From NCBI RefSeq assembly GCF_020172085.1, contig NZ_JAIVAT010000005.1, positions 186,001 through 250,000 on the forward strand: a stretch of DNA of 64,000 nucleotides, read 5' to 3'. The position numbers and the translations under genes are program-made. Under the pieces are notes generated by a model, which saw nothing but the letters and a program-made list of their open reading frames with translations, made no database searches and was not told the DNA's origin. This document shows positions 19,481 to 27,213 of the stretch, in pieces; the first letter of the stretch is position 1, and each line of letters opens with the position of its first letter. Source of the DNA: Rossellomorea aquimaris (GTDB taxonomy: Bacteria > Bacillota > Bacilli > Bacillales > Bacillaceae_B).

Positions 19481-19521
19481 TTTAAGAAGTCTGGCCCCGG
19501 CCAATTAAAGGAGCCCCCCCT

Positions 19522-20877
19522 ATGAGTAAGAAACAAAAGAACATGACTCTCTTCGCCTTGACCTGGCCGATTTTCATTGAAATCTTCCTTCATATGCTGA
19601 TGGGAAATGCAGATACGTTAATGCTGAGTCAGTACTCGGATAACTCCGTTGCAGCCGTCGGTGTATCCAACCAGATCCTTTCCCTCATTATTGTAATGTT
19701 TGGATTTGTTGCAACGGGGACGGCCATCCTGGTTGCCCAGCATTTAGGAGCAGACGAAAATCGATCAGCCGGCGAAGTGTCCATCGTCTCCATTGCTGTT
19801 AATCTAGTATTCGGTCTGGCATTAAGCATCGCCCTTGTGTTTTTCAGTAAGCCGATCCTATTATCGATGGATCTACCTGTCTCTCTCATGAATGAAGCAT
19901 CTTCCTATCTGAAAATTGTAGGAGGCTTCGCTTTCATCCAGGCCCTGATCATGACGGCAGGGGCCATCATGAGAAGCTATGGCTATACGAAAGACGCCAT
20001 GTATATCACGATCGGCATGAATATCATCAATGTGATCGGAAACTACTTATTTATTTTCGGACCTTTCGGAGTTCCTGTATTAGGTGTGGAAGGTGTGGCC
20101 ATATCCACCATCACCTCAAGACTGATTGGATTCGTCGTAAGTATCATCGTGATAAGGAGACGAATACCAAATGCTCTTCCATTCAGGTCACTCTTCAATA
20201 TTCCCGTCTCACACGTAAAGAATTTATTACGGATTGGGATCCCATCTGCTGGAGAGCACCTATCTTATAACGGATCTCAAATGGTCATCACGTATTTTAT
20301 CGCAAGTCTTGGAACGAATGCCCTGACGACAAAGGTATATGCCCAGAACTTGATGATGTTCATTTTCTTATTCAGTGTCGCCATCAGTCAGGGAACTCAG
20401 ATCATCATCGGGCATATGATTGGGGCAAGAGAATTTGACAACGCCTATGAACGGTGCTTAAAAAGCTTAAAGATCGCCATTGTCATCTCTCTCATCATGG
20501 CAGGAATTTTCTCCTTTGCAGCAGAGCCTCTTCTCCGGATCTTTACAAGCAACGAAGACATCATTTCACTTGGTAAGGTGTTGATCTATCTGACGATCAT
20601 CCTCGAACCAGGTAGAAGCTTCAATCTTGTGGTCATCAATGCGCTCAGAGCTACTGGTGACGTCCGGTTCCCAGTTTATATGGGGGTATTATCCATGTGG
20701 GGAGTCAGCGTCACTCTTTCCTATATCCTTGGAATCTGGTTCGGTCTCGGACTAATCGGAATCTGGATTTCCTTCATAGCAGACGAATGGCTAAGAGGCA
20801 TCATCATGCTCAAACGCTGGCGGTCCAAGATTTGGATACACAAACGGTTCATCCAAAATGATAAAAACGCCATGTAG
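19522..20877 (+). CDS. MATE family efflux transporter
   Basis: A 451-residue polytopic membrane protein with twelve predicted helices in two homologous halves. Family marks are TWPIFIEIFLHMLMGNADTL (about 14-33), GAIMRSYGYTKDAMY (about 149-163) and INALRATGDVRFPVYMG (about 372-388), where the paired RATG and RSYG elements are MATE signatures. Such proteins export cationic drugs or metabolites by Na+ or H+ exchange. Substrate unknown. RBS AAAGGAG. It is monocistronic, with a hairpin downstream. Confidence 0.9.
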   Translation: MSKKQKNMTLFALTWPIFIEIFLHMLMGNADTLMLSQYSDNSVAAVGVSNQILSLIIVMFGFVATGTAILVAQHLGADENRSAGEVSIVSIAVNLVFGLALSIALVFFSKPILLSMDLPVSLMNEASSYLKIVGGFAFIQALIMTAGAIMRSYGYTKDAMYITIGMNIINVIGNYLFIFGPFGVPVLGVEGVAISTITSRLIGFVVSIIVIRRRIPNALPFRSLFNIPVSHVKNLLRIGIPSAGEHLSYNGSQMVITYFIASLGTNALTTKVYAQNLMMFIFLFSVAISQGTQIIIGHMIGAREFDNAYERCLKSLKIAIVISLIMAGIFSFAAEPLLRIFTSNEDIISLGKVLIYLTIILEPGRSFNLVVINALRATGDVRFPVYMGVLSMWGVSVTLSYILGIWFGLGLIGIWISFIADEWLRGIIMLKRWRSKIWIHKRFIQNDKNAM

Positions 20878-20918
20878 AGGGACGGACCTTCCTATGGCAC
20901 TGTGTTTTAAAGTTCCCA

Positions 20919-20957
20919 AAAGAGTCAGCTCTGTTATCTTTGAGTTGGCTCTTTTTC
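20919..20957 (+). terminator. Terminator after the MATE gene
   Basis: AAGAGTCAGCTC pairs imperfectly with GAGTTGGCTCTT, using G-U pairs, followed by TTTTCTC. Confidence 0.55.
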
Positions 20958-20996
20958 TCTTTTCAAAACAAATTGAAAGCGCGTTCAATTATTTAA

Positions 20997-21070
20997 TGTT
21001 AACTTTTTTTACATTAAAACGCTTACATAGCAAATTAATACTTGAACTTTTGTTATTTTCTGAATATGAT
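20997..21070 (+). promoter_or_regulatory. TnrA box and promoter of glnK-amtB
   Basis: TGTTAACTTTTTTTACA (20997-21013) matches the TnrA/GlnR-family consensus TGTNA-N7-TNACA perfectly. Downstream, TTGAAC (21042-21047), a 17-nt spacer and TATGAT (21065-21070) form a promoter. The box centre is about 70 bp upstream of the expected start, somewhat further than usual for TnrA activation. Confidence 0.8.
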
Positions 21071-21152
21071 AAATAATATAACTTATACATGTCATAAAAC
21101 CTAACATCAAAGAGGCGTATTCAATAAACATTTTAAAAAGGAGGAAATAACG

Positions 21153-21494
21153 ATGAAAAAAGTGGAAGCAATTATCCGTGCAGAAGCATTTCTGTCTCTA
21201 CGGGAAGCATTATGTCTTCGTGGATTTAGTGGTTTGACCGTATCGGAAGCAGCAGGGTGCGGGAAACAAAAAGGAAAACAAGGGATCTTCAGAGGAAATA
21301 AATTCGAACTGCAGTTAGTCCCAAGAGTAAAAGTGGAAATGATCGTCGACGACACTCAAGTGGAAGACATCATCGATCTCATAGTTGAACATTGCAGTAC
21401 CGAAACCGTGGGAGATGGGAAAATCTTTATTTATCCTGTTGAGGAAGTGATTCGAATCCGTTCAGGGGAAAGAGGGAAAAAAGCTGTTTTATAA
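21153..21494 (+). CDS. glnK: P-II nitrogen regulator GlnK (NrgB)
   Basis: A 113-residue P-II signalling protein that binds ATP/ADP and 2-oxoglutarate and gates the ammonium channel encoded next. It opens KKVEAIIRAEAFLSLREAL, has the T-loop region CGKQKGKQGIFRGNKFELQ (about 35-53) and the B-loop TVGDGKIFIYPVEEVIRIRSG (about 84-104). The T-loop has no Tyr at the usual modification position, in line with Gram-positive P-II proteins that are not uridylylated. AAAAGGAGGAAATAACG precedes the ATG. The gene precedes amtB, the reverse of B. subtilis nrgAB. Confidence 0.92.
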   Translation: MKKVEAIIRAEAFLSLREALCLRGFSGLTVSEAAGCGKQKGKQGIFRGNKFELQLVPRVKVEMIVDDTQVEDIIDLIVEHCSTETVGDGKIFIYPVEEVIRIRSGERGKKAVL

Positions 21495-21546
21495 AACTCT
21501 TGTTTAATACAACCGCCAAGGTAAAACCAATTATGGAGGGATATCA

Positions 21547-22935
21547 TTGATTAAAAAAATTTCTGCTCTGTCATTTTTGTCATTATTCGTGAGCACTACT
21601 GCATTTGCAGCATCCCCTACTGCTGAGTCTGTTCAAGCTTCCGTTGACTCCTTATGGGTCATGATCGCGGCCGTACTCGTATTCTTTATGCACGCCGGAT
21701 TTGCAATGGTTGAAACAGGATTCACACGGGCCAAGAACTCTCTTAATATCTTGATGAAAAACTTCTTAACTGTAGCCATTGCTTCTGTCTTGTATTTCAT
21801 CGTTGGATTCGCCTTCATGTTTGGCGGGACTCAAGGTGGGATCATTGGATTGGATAGCTTCTTCCTCTCAGGACGTGAAGACATCGGCTTCTTCCTATTC
21901 CAGTCTGTTTTCGCTGCTACTTGTGCAACCATCATTTCCGGTGCTGTTGCCGAAAGAATGAAGCTTAAAAGCTATATTCTTCTGACCATCGCCATGACAG
22001 GAATCATTTATCCTATCGTCGGTCATTGGGTTTGGGGAGGAGGATGGCTTTCAGAGCTTGGATTCGTCGATTTCGCCGGTTCTACCGTCGTCCATCTGAC
22101 CGGCGCAGTCGGTGCCTTCATCACTGTATTATTCCTTGGTGCACGTGTCGGTAAATACAGCAAAGGGAAAGTAAATGTCATACCAGGTCATAATATACCA
22201 ATTGGCGCACTCGGTGTATTCATTCTCTGGTTTGGATGGTTCGGATTTAATGGGGGCAGCAGCCTGGCAGCCGATCCTACTCTTGTGCCGCAGGTCATCA
22301 CGACTACATTGTTCTCAGCATCTGCCGCCATCCTTTCATCCGCTTTTTACACGTTATTCAGATATAAACGGATCGATCCATCCCTTACTCTAAACGGTGC
22401 CCTCGGTGGACTGGTCGGTATCACTGCCGGCTGTGCCAATGTATCCCTGGTCGGGTCTCTCATCATCGGACTTATTGCTGGCGTCATCCTGGTAGAAGCT
22501 GTAACATTCATCGATTCGAAATTGAAAGTCGATGACCCTGTCGGAGCAATTGCCGTTCACGGGATCTGTGGAGTTTGGGGTACAGTGGCAGTAGGATTGT
22601 TCGATGTTCAAAATGGGGTATTATATGGAGGAGGCGCAACACTCTTAGCTACTCAAGCACTCGGCGTCATCGCTGTCATTGCCTGGACATCCATCACTGT
22701 CGGGGGATTTCTCTACATCGTAACGAGAGTATCAAGTATTCGCGTATCACGTGAAGAAGAGCTTTCAGGACTTGACTTTACAGAACATGGATCCAATGCT
22801 TATGAATTAAAGGACACTGTGTTGGAATCAAACGTTTCTTCCGTTTCTCCATTCGGTTCTGATTTAGTAGAACGATTGAATTCAATTGGTTCAGGACAGA
22901 TGAGCGATAGAGTGAATCAACGAAACACAATTTAA
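21547..22935 (+). CDS. amtB: Ammonium transporter AmtB (NrgA)
   Basis: A 462-residue trimeric ammonia/ammonium channel protein. A cleavable signal-like N-terminus (IKKISALSFLSLFVSTTAFA) precedes about eleven helices. Conserved pore motifs include MVETGFTRAKNS, the first twin His in VVHLTGAVGA (about 180) and the second in AVHGICGVWG (about 338). The long C-terminal tail (EEELSGLDFTEHGSNAYE) is the usual GlnK-interacting region. The start is TTG at 21547 behind ATGGAGGGATATCA. Co-transcribed with glnK under a TnrA box. Confidence 0.93.
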   Translation: MIKKISALSFLSLFVSTTAFAASPTAESVQASVDSLWVMIAAVLVFFMHAGFAMVETGFTRAKNSLNILMKNFLTVAIASVLYFIVGFAFMFGGTQGGIIGLDSFFLSGREDIGFFLFQSVFAATCATIISGAVAERMKLKSYILLTIAMTGIIYPIVGHWVWGGGWLSELGFVDFAGSTVVHLTGAVGAFITVLFLGARVGKYSKGKVNVIPGHNIPIGALGVFILWFGWFGFNGGSSLAADPTLVPQVITTTLFSASAAILSSAFYTLFRYKRIDPSLTLNGALGGLVGITAGCANVSLVGSLIIGLIAGVILVEAVTFIDSKLKVDDPVGAIAVHGICGVWGTVAVGLFDVQNGVLYGGGATLLATQALGVIAVIAWTSITVGGFLYIVTRVSSIRVSREEELSGLDFTEHGSNAYELKDTVLESNVSSVSPFGSDLVERLNSIGSGQMSDRVNQRNTI

Positions 22936-22939
22936 TGAA

Positions 22940-22973
22940 TAGAAGGGCTGCTTTTAGCGGCTCTTTTTTTGTT
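22940..22973 (+). terminator. Terminator after amtB
   Basis: AGGGCTGC pairs with GCGGCTCT, with two G-U pairs, around TTTTA. Seven T follow. Confidence 0.7.
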
Positions 22974-22992
22974 TAAAATGTTCGATATTCAA

Positions 22993-23040
22993 ACATAAGC
23001 TCATATGGTAGGCTTTCCAACAGCCTCCATACGAGCTTAT
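22993..23040 (-). terminator. Terminator after crtM
   Basis: A long imperfect stem, AAGCTCGTATGGAGGCT with AGCCTACCATATGAGCTT, begins at the crtM stop codon. TATGTTTG follows on the minus strand. Confidence 0.65.
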
Positions 23041-23877
23041 TTAAGATATAGAAGAAATGATTTTCTCTTTTGCATCCCGAGACACAAAGTGCTTCTTGGA
23101 AAACACATTATAATGATTACCCCTAACCTCATCCAGAATCGCACGATATAATAAGGCAGCTCCCTTTACAGGGGTTCTCGAATACACCGGGTAGAGATGC
23201 ATAGTACGAAAAGATTTATCGTAATAATCCTCAGCAAGCTCGGCCATCTCTTCCCATATGGAACAAAAAGCTTCGTTTGCTCTATGTTCAACCAGGTCGT
23301 TAATCGTATATTCATATTTCACTAATAAATCCTGGGGAATATATAACCTGCCTCTCTCCAGATCTTCACCGATATCCCTCAGTATATTGGTGAGCTGCAT
23401 AGCATACCCGAGATGAATGCCATCCTCTCTTAAGTACTGTTCTTTCCCAGGAGCAAGAATCGGCAGGAGCATCAACCCAACAGTACTTGCTACGTGATAA
23501 GAATAATCAAGGACATCGTCCATTTTCACATACACTCTTTCACCAAGATCCATCCTTTGACCTTTTATCATGTCCCTGAAGGATTGAACATCCATGTTAT
23601 ATCGCTTGAACACATCATCCAATGCGACCCACATCAGTTCATTCTGGTTATAATCCCCCTTTAAAAAGGATTCGAATTCCACCTCGAATTGACTTAATTC
23701 CTCTGAAGGGCTCATGCCTTCATCAACAATATCATCTACCTTACGACAAAATGAATATACAGCCCAAACCGCCTTCTTCTGGTCTTTCGGCAGTAGGGAA
23801 AATGCTCTGTAAAACGTTTTAGAATGCAGTTTAATAATATTTTCACATTGATCGTATGCTTCCGAAATCCTGCTCAT
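23041..23877 (-). CDS. crtM: Squalene/phytoene synthase family, probable dehydrosqualene synthase CrtM
   Basis: A 278-residue all-helical prenyl condensing enzyme, expected to join two farnesyl diphosphates into 4,4'-diapophytoene. The first Asp-rich motif is FCRKVDDIVDEG (about 48-59) and the second is NILRDIGEDLERGRLYIP (about 150-167). FARS-type KLHSKTFYRAF lies near the N-terminus. It is the third gene of the operon and overlaps the preceding crtN end by 35 nt. I chose the ATG at 23877; an ATG five codons upstream abuts the AAAGGAAGG ribosome site. Length suits CrtM rather than the longer plant-type CrtB. Confidence 0.83.
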   Translation of the reverse strand: MSRISEAYDQCENIIKLHSKTFYRAFSLLPKDQKKAVWAVYSFCRKVDDIVDEGMSPSEELSQFEVEFESFLKGDYNQNELMWVALDDVFKRYNMDVQSFRDMIKGQRMDLGERVYVKMDDVLDYSYHVASTVGLMLLPILAPGKEQYLREDGIHLGYAMQLTNILRDIGEDLERGRLYIPQDLLVKYEYTINDLVEHRANEAFCSIWEEMAELAEDYYDKSFRTMHLYPVYSRTPVKGAALLYRAILDEVRGNHYNVFSKKHFVSRDAKEKIISSIS

Positions 23878-25345
23878 GCAAGGACACATCCTTCCTTTCA
23901 GATTCGATTTTATACTGGTCTTTAAAGGCTTCTGCAACTAGTTTTGCGCCCTGCATGACAATCGGAACTCCTCCACCTGGATGGATGGATGCACCGACCG
24001 CAAAGATATTCTTCTCCGCAAACGGTTGTACTTGGGGTCTGAATGGCCCGGATTGTCCTAAACTTGGCGCAATCCCAAAGCTTCCCCCTGAATATAGCCC
24101 TTCTTGAACCGCGTCTTCCGGGGTCCTGATCTTTATCCACGAAATCCGTTTCTTCAAGTCAGCGTATCCCCTTTCTTCCATTGTATCCAATACAAGATTG
24201 GAAAGATATTCTGAAGCTGATTTCCAGTCTATTTCATCTGAAACTGGAACCGGGATCAAGACATATAGGACGCTTTTCCCTTCAGGAGCTAGTGTAGAAT
24301 CAACCTTGGAAGGATTAAATACATAAAATGATGGTTCTTTAGGAATTCTCTTATTCTTGAAAATATCCTTCATATTCCCAGAGAAATCTTCATTCAAATA
24401 AAATTGATGCATTCTTTTATCATCATAATTCCCGTCGACCCCCATATACAAAAGCACACAGCCTGATGAAGGCTTATAGGATTTCGGTGCCTTCTTCTTC
24501 ACTAATGTAGATGCAGTGGGAAAATCACCGTTGATAATGACGGATTCGATTTTTTCACGCCGGTCCCCAAGAACGATATGAGTTGCTCTACCACCCGAGG
24601 TCTCTATTTCAGAAACAGGTGTACAGGTCTTAATCACAACGCCATTCTTATCGCACGCCTTCCTGAGATGATCAAGCAAACTCGCATATCCGCCTTTGAT
24701 ATAGTAGATGCCGTGCTTGTGCTCACTAAAGGAAACAAGGCTGTAAATAGCAGGTGTGCTGTAAGGATCCCCACCGATGTAAAGTGTTTGCAAACCGTAA
24801 GCTGTCTGCAGTTTCCCATGCTGAAAATAATGCTTTAAATTCCCCATCACATTCCGGTAAGCTTTCAACTTAAACAATGAACTCATCGTTTTACGGTTGA
24901 GAAAATCCCTCATTTTCAAAAAGGACGATTCCAGGAACTGAGGTTGCCCGATTGTAAATCGTTCATCCATATCCTTCATAAAACGAAGAAATCCTTCTTC
25001 ATCTCCCGGGAATTTTTTCTTGATTTCTTCAAATTGCCTATCGACATCAGCATACTTCGTATATGTCAGCCCATCGGTAAAATGGACATCATAAAGGGGG
25101 TCGCAGCGGACGAGTTCTATTTCGCCCGTGTCAATTCCAGCCTCCGTCAAGATGGAAAGGAGCATTTCAGGTAATAGAACGATGGTCGGCCCTTTATCAA
25201 TCTTGTACTCCCCTTCTTGTATAAAAGCAAGACGTCCTCCGATGGTCGCCTCTTTCTCATAGACTGTGACATCATGACCATCCTTTGCCAACAACAGTCC
25301 AGATATCAGTCCACCAATACCAGACCCTACAACGGCTACTTTCAT
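23843..25345 (-). CDS. CrtN-like C30 carotenoid desaturase/oxygenase (second copy)
   Basis: A 500-residue FAD-dependent CrtI/CrtN-family enzyme. The N-terminal dinucleotide motif is VVGSGIGGLISGLLLAKDG (about 5-23) with YEKEATIGGRLA after it. The C-terminal carotenoid-desaturase signature is FAVGASIHPGGGVPIVMQGAK (about 451-471). It may introduce double bases of conjugation into diapophytoene, that is desaturate it, or oxidise the end methyl group as CrtP/CrtNb does; sequence alone does not decide. The start ATG overlaps the upstream stop (ATGA), so the two paralogues are translationally coupled. Confidence 0.82.
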   Translation of the reverse strand: MKVAVVGSGIGGLISGLLLAKDGHDVTVYEKEATIGGRLAFIQEGEYKIDKGPTIVLLPEMLLSILTEAGIDTGEIELVRCDPLYDVHFTDGLTYTKYADVDRQFEEIKKKFPGDEEGFLRFMKDMDERFTIGQPQFLESSFLKMRDFLNRKTMSSLFKLKAYRNVMGNLKHYFQHGKLQTAYGLQTLYIGGDPYSTPAIYSLVSFSEHKHGIYYIKGGYASLLDHLRKACDKNGVVIKTCTPVSEIETSGGRATHIVLGDRREKIESVIINGDFPTASTLVKKKAPKSYKPSSGCVLLYMGVDGNYDDKRMHQFYLNEDFSGNMKDIFKNKRIPKEPSFYVFNPSKVDSTLAPEGKSVLYVLIPVPVSDEIDWKSASEYLSNLVLDTMEERGYADLKKRISWIKIRTPEDAVQEGLYSGGSFGIAPSLGQSGPFRPQVQPFAEKNIFAVGASIHPGGGVPIVMQGAKLVAEAFKDQYKIESERKDVSLHEQDFGSIRSM

Positions 25346-26868
25346 AAAGCTTCCTCCATCGCCGTTTGTCCTTCCATGAATGAATAGGACGGATCCTCAT
25401 TCATCAGCATATTGGTCGAAATCCTTGCTGATTCTAGGATCGTCGGCAGGCCGCTTCCAGGATGCGTCCCCCCTCCGACTAACCAGCAATGTTCCAGTTC
25501 TTCAAATTTGTTATGAGGGCGGAGAGCCATCATCTGAGTCAGTTGATGACCAAGGTTAAAGGTGGCTCCTTCATAAATATTGAATTCTGATTCCCAATGA
25601 TGGGGAGAGATGATTTTCTCAACCATGATATGATCACGGATGTTTTCCAAGCCCGCTTTACGCTCAACCAGGTCTAAAACAAGCTCCCGGAAGGTTTGTT
25701 CATTCTCTGACCAATCAATACCGCTTATATTATTCGGTACCGGTGCAAGGATGTACAAGGTGGAATGTCCCGTGGGAGCCAAGGTAGGATCCGTTACACA
25801 TGCATTTTGAATGTAAATGGAAGGATCACCGGAAAGCGTATAGGTCTCCGTAATTTCTTCAACATTCCTCTTATAATCCTCAGCAAATAGAATACTATGG
25901 TGGGGAAGATCATATTGTTTGTCGACTCCCAGATAGATCATAAAAGTAGAACAGGAATATTTTTTCTTTTTCAATTTTTCTTTACTGTATTTCTTCAATA
26001 CTCCATCTTCAACCAGGTTACTCATCACATGCGCAAAGTCCCCGTTGATGATGACTTCATCTGCCTCGATCTTCTCCCCGTCCTCTGTCATGATTCCTTT
26101 CACGACATTTCCGTCTTCAATCCACAATTTCCTGACCCCTTCACCGAGATGAATCACACCGCCATGCTCTTTCACGACTTTCTCCATGGCTTTTGATAAT
26201 TGGTTCAAGCCGCCGATGGGGTGAAAGATCCCGTATTCATGCTCCATGAATGACAGTATGGAGAAAGCACCCGGACATTCCCAGGGGGACATTCCTAAGT
26301 ATTTTGATTGGAAAGTAAACGCCAATCTCAATTCATGGTCCGTAAAATAATCACTTAACACACTATAAAGGGATTTACCCAGGGACAATTGAGGAAGTGC
26401 TCTCAAAACCTTCCAGCTGATATATTGATAATATCTATCCATCGGGCTTTGCAAAATCGGTTTTAAACGGGTCATTTTCTTACGGGTATCATTCATAAAA
26501 CGCTTATACCCTTCTGAGTTTCCAGGATAATGACGCTCGATTTCCCTGGATAATTGTTCAGGATCCTTATACATTTGCACCTTTTTATCGGTAAATATAA
26601 GTTCATACATTACAGAGAGTTCCTTTAAATCCACATAGTCATGAAGATTTCTTCCTGAAGCTTCGAATAATTCTTCTGCAATTTCCGGCATACTTAAGAA
26701 TGTCGGTCCGATATCGAACGTATAACCATCCATCGTGACAGAGCCATTTCGCCCTCCTACAAATGATTGCTTCTCATATATCTCTACATTATATCCCTTA
26801 CTGGCAAGGAGCATCGCTGCAGCCAATCCTCCGGGACCTGCGCCGATGACAATTATCTTTTTGGCCAT
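25342..26868 (-). CDS. CrtN-like C30 carotenoid desaturase/oxygenase (first copy)
   Basis: A 508-residue paralogue of the next gene in the operon. FAD motif IVIGAGPGGLAAAMLLASKG (about 5-24), YEKQSFVGGRNG, substrate-region DIGPTFLSMPEI (about 50-61) and C-terminal CWLVGGGTHPGSGLPTILES (about 467-486) define the CrtI/CrtN family. One of the two copies should be the diapophytoene desaturase and the other a further desaturase or CrtP-like oxygenase. ATG at 26868 follows TTGGAGGCTATCACA. First gene behind the triple 11-bp repeat. Confidence 0.82.
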   Translation of the reverse strand: MAKKIIVIGAGPGGLAAAMLLASKGYNVEIYEKQSFVGGRNGSVTMDGYTFDIGPTFLSMPEIAEELFEASGRNLHDYVDLKELSVMYELIFTDKKVQMYKDPEQLSREIERHYPGNSEGYKRFMNDTRKKMTRLKPILQSPMDRYYQYISWKVLRALPQLSLGKSLYSVLSDYFTDHELRLAFTFQSKYLGMSPWECPGAFSILSFMEHEYGIFHPIGGLNQLSKAMEKVVKEHGGVIHLGEGVRKLWIEDGNVVKGIMTEDGEKIEADEVIINGDFAHVMSNLVEDGVLKKYSKEKLKKKKYSCSTFMIYLGVDKQYDLPHHSILFAEDYKRNVEEITETYTLSGDPSIYIQNACVTDPTLAPTGHSTLYILAPVPNNISGIDWSENEQTFRELVLDLVERKAGLENIRDHIMVEKIISPHHWESEFNIYEGATFNLGHQLTQMMALRPHNKFEELEHCWLVGGGTHPGSGLPTILESARISTNMLMNEDPSYSFMEGQTAMEEAL

Positions 26869-27213
26869 TGTGATAGCCTCCAATATCATTTATTTGTACA
26901 ATTATTATACAACACTTATACAATCGTTTTCCACCAGAATGAACCTTCAAACTGTTTTTTTCAAGATGATCGTCTTCTTTCATTCTAATGAGCTTGTCCT
27001 CCCCATTGGAAACACTGATTAACCGCCATCGGGACTCTTTCCGTTCTATGTTGCTGCTATTAAACAACGACGTTCATTCAAAACTTGAAAGAAGAAAGAG
27101 ACACAGTAAAGAGAGATTTCTCTTTTTACTATGCCTCCTTTTCAAATCATTATTACTTTAAATCTATGTTTGTACCGTTCTCTTAATTCTCTTTATCGGA
27201 ATGAACCGATGCC
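26869..27213. other. Intergenic region crt / asnO
   Basis: This 345-bp gap holds the crt promoter and repeats at its left end and an AT-rich hairpin at 27105-27130 (AGTAAAGAGAGA with TCTCTTTTTACT) that can end asnO transcription. I see no further gene; the open frames here lack ribosome sites. Confidence 0.6.
26894..26926 (-). promoter_or_regulatory. crt operon promoter with three 11-bp direct repeats (CarH/LitR-like operator)
   Basis: Read on the plus strand, three contiguous 11-mers follow TTRTACAANNN: TTGTACAATTA (26894-26904), TTATACAACAC (26905-26915) and TTATACAATCG (26916-26926). On the minus strand a TATAAT (26909-26904) lies inside them, with a weak TGGAAA 18 nt upstream. B12-dependent CarH/LitR light sensors bind 11-bp direct repeats with TGTACA-like cores at carotenoid promoters. 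Confidence 0.65.

Noticed and set aside
26735..27067. Open frames on both strands between the crt operon and asnO
   Set aside because: They overlap the CrtN-like start or its promoter, and none has a ribosome site or recognisable protein.
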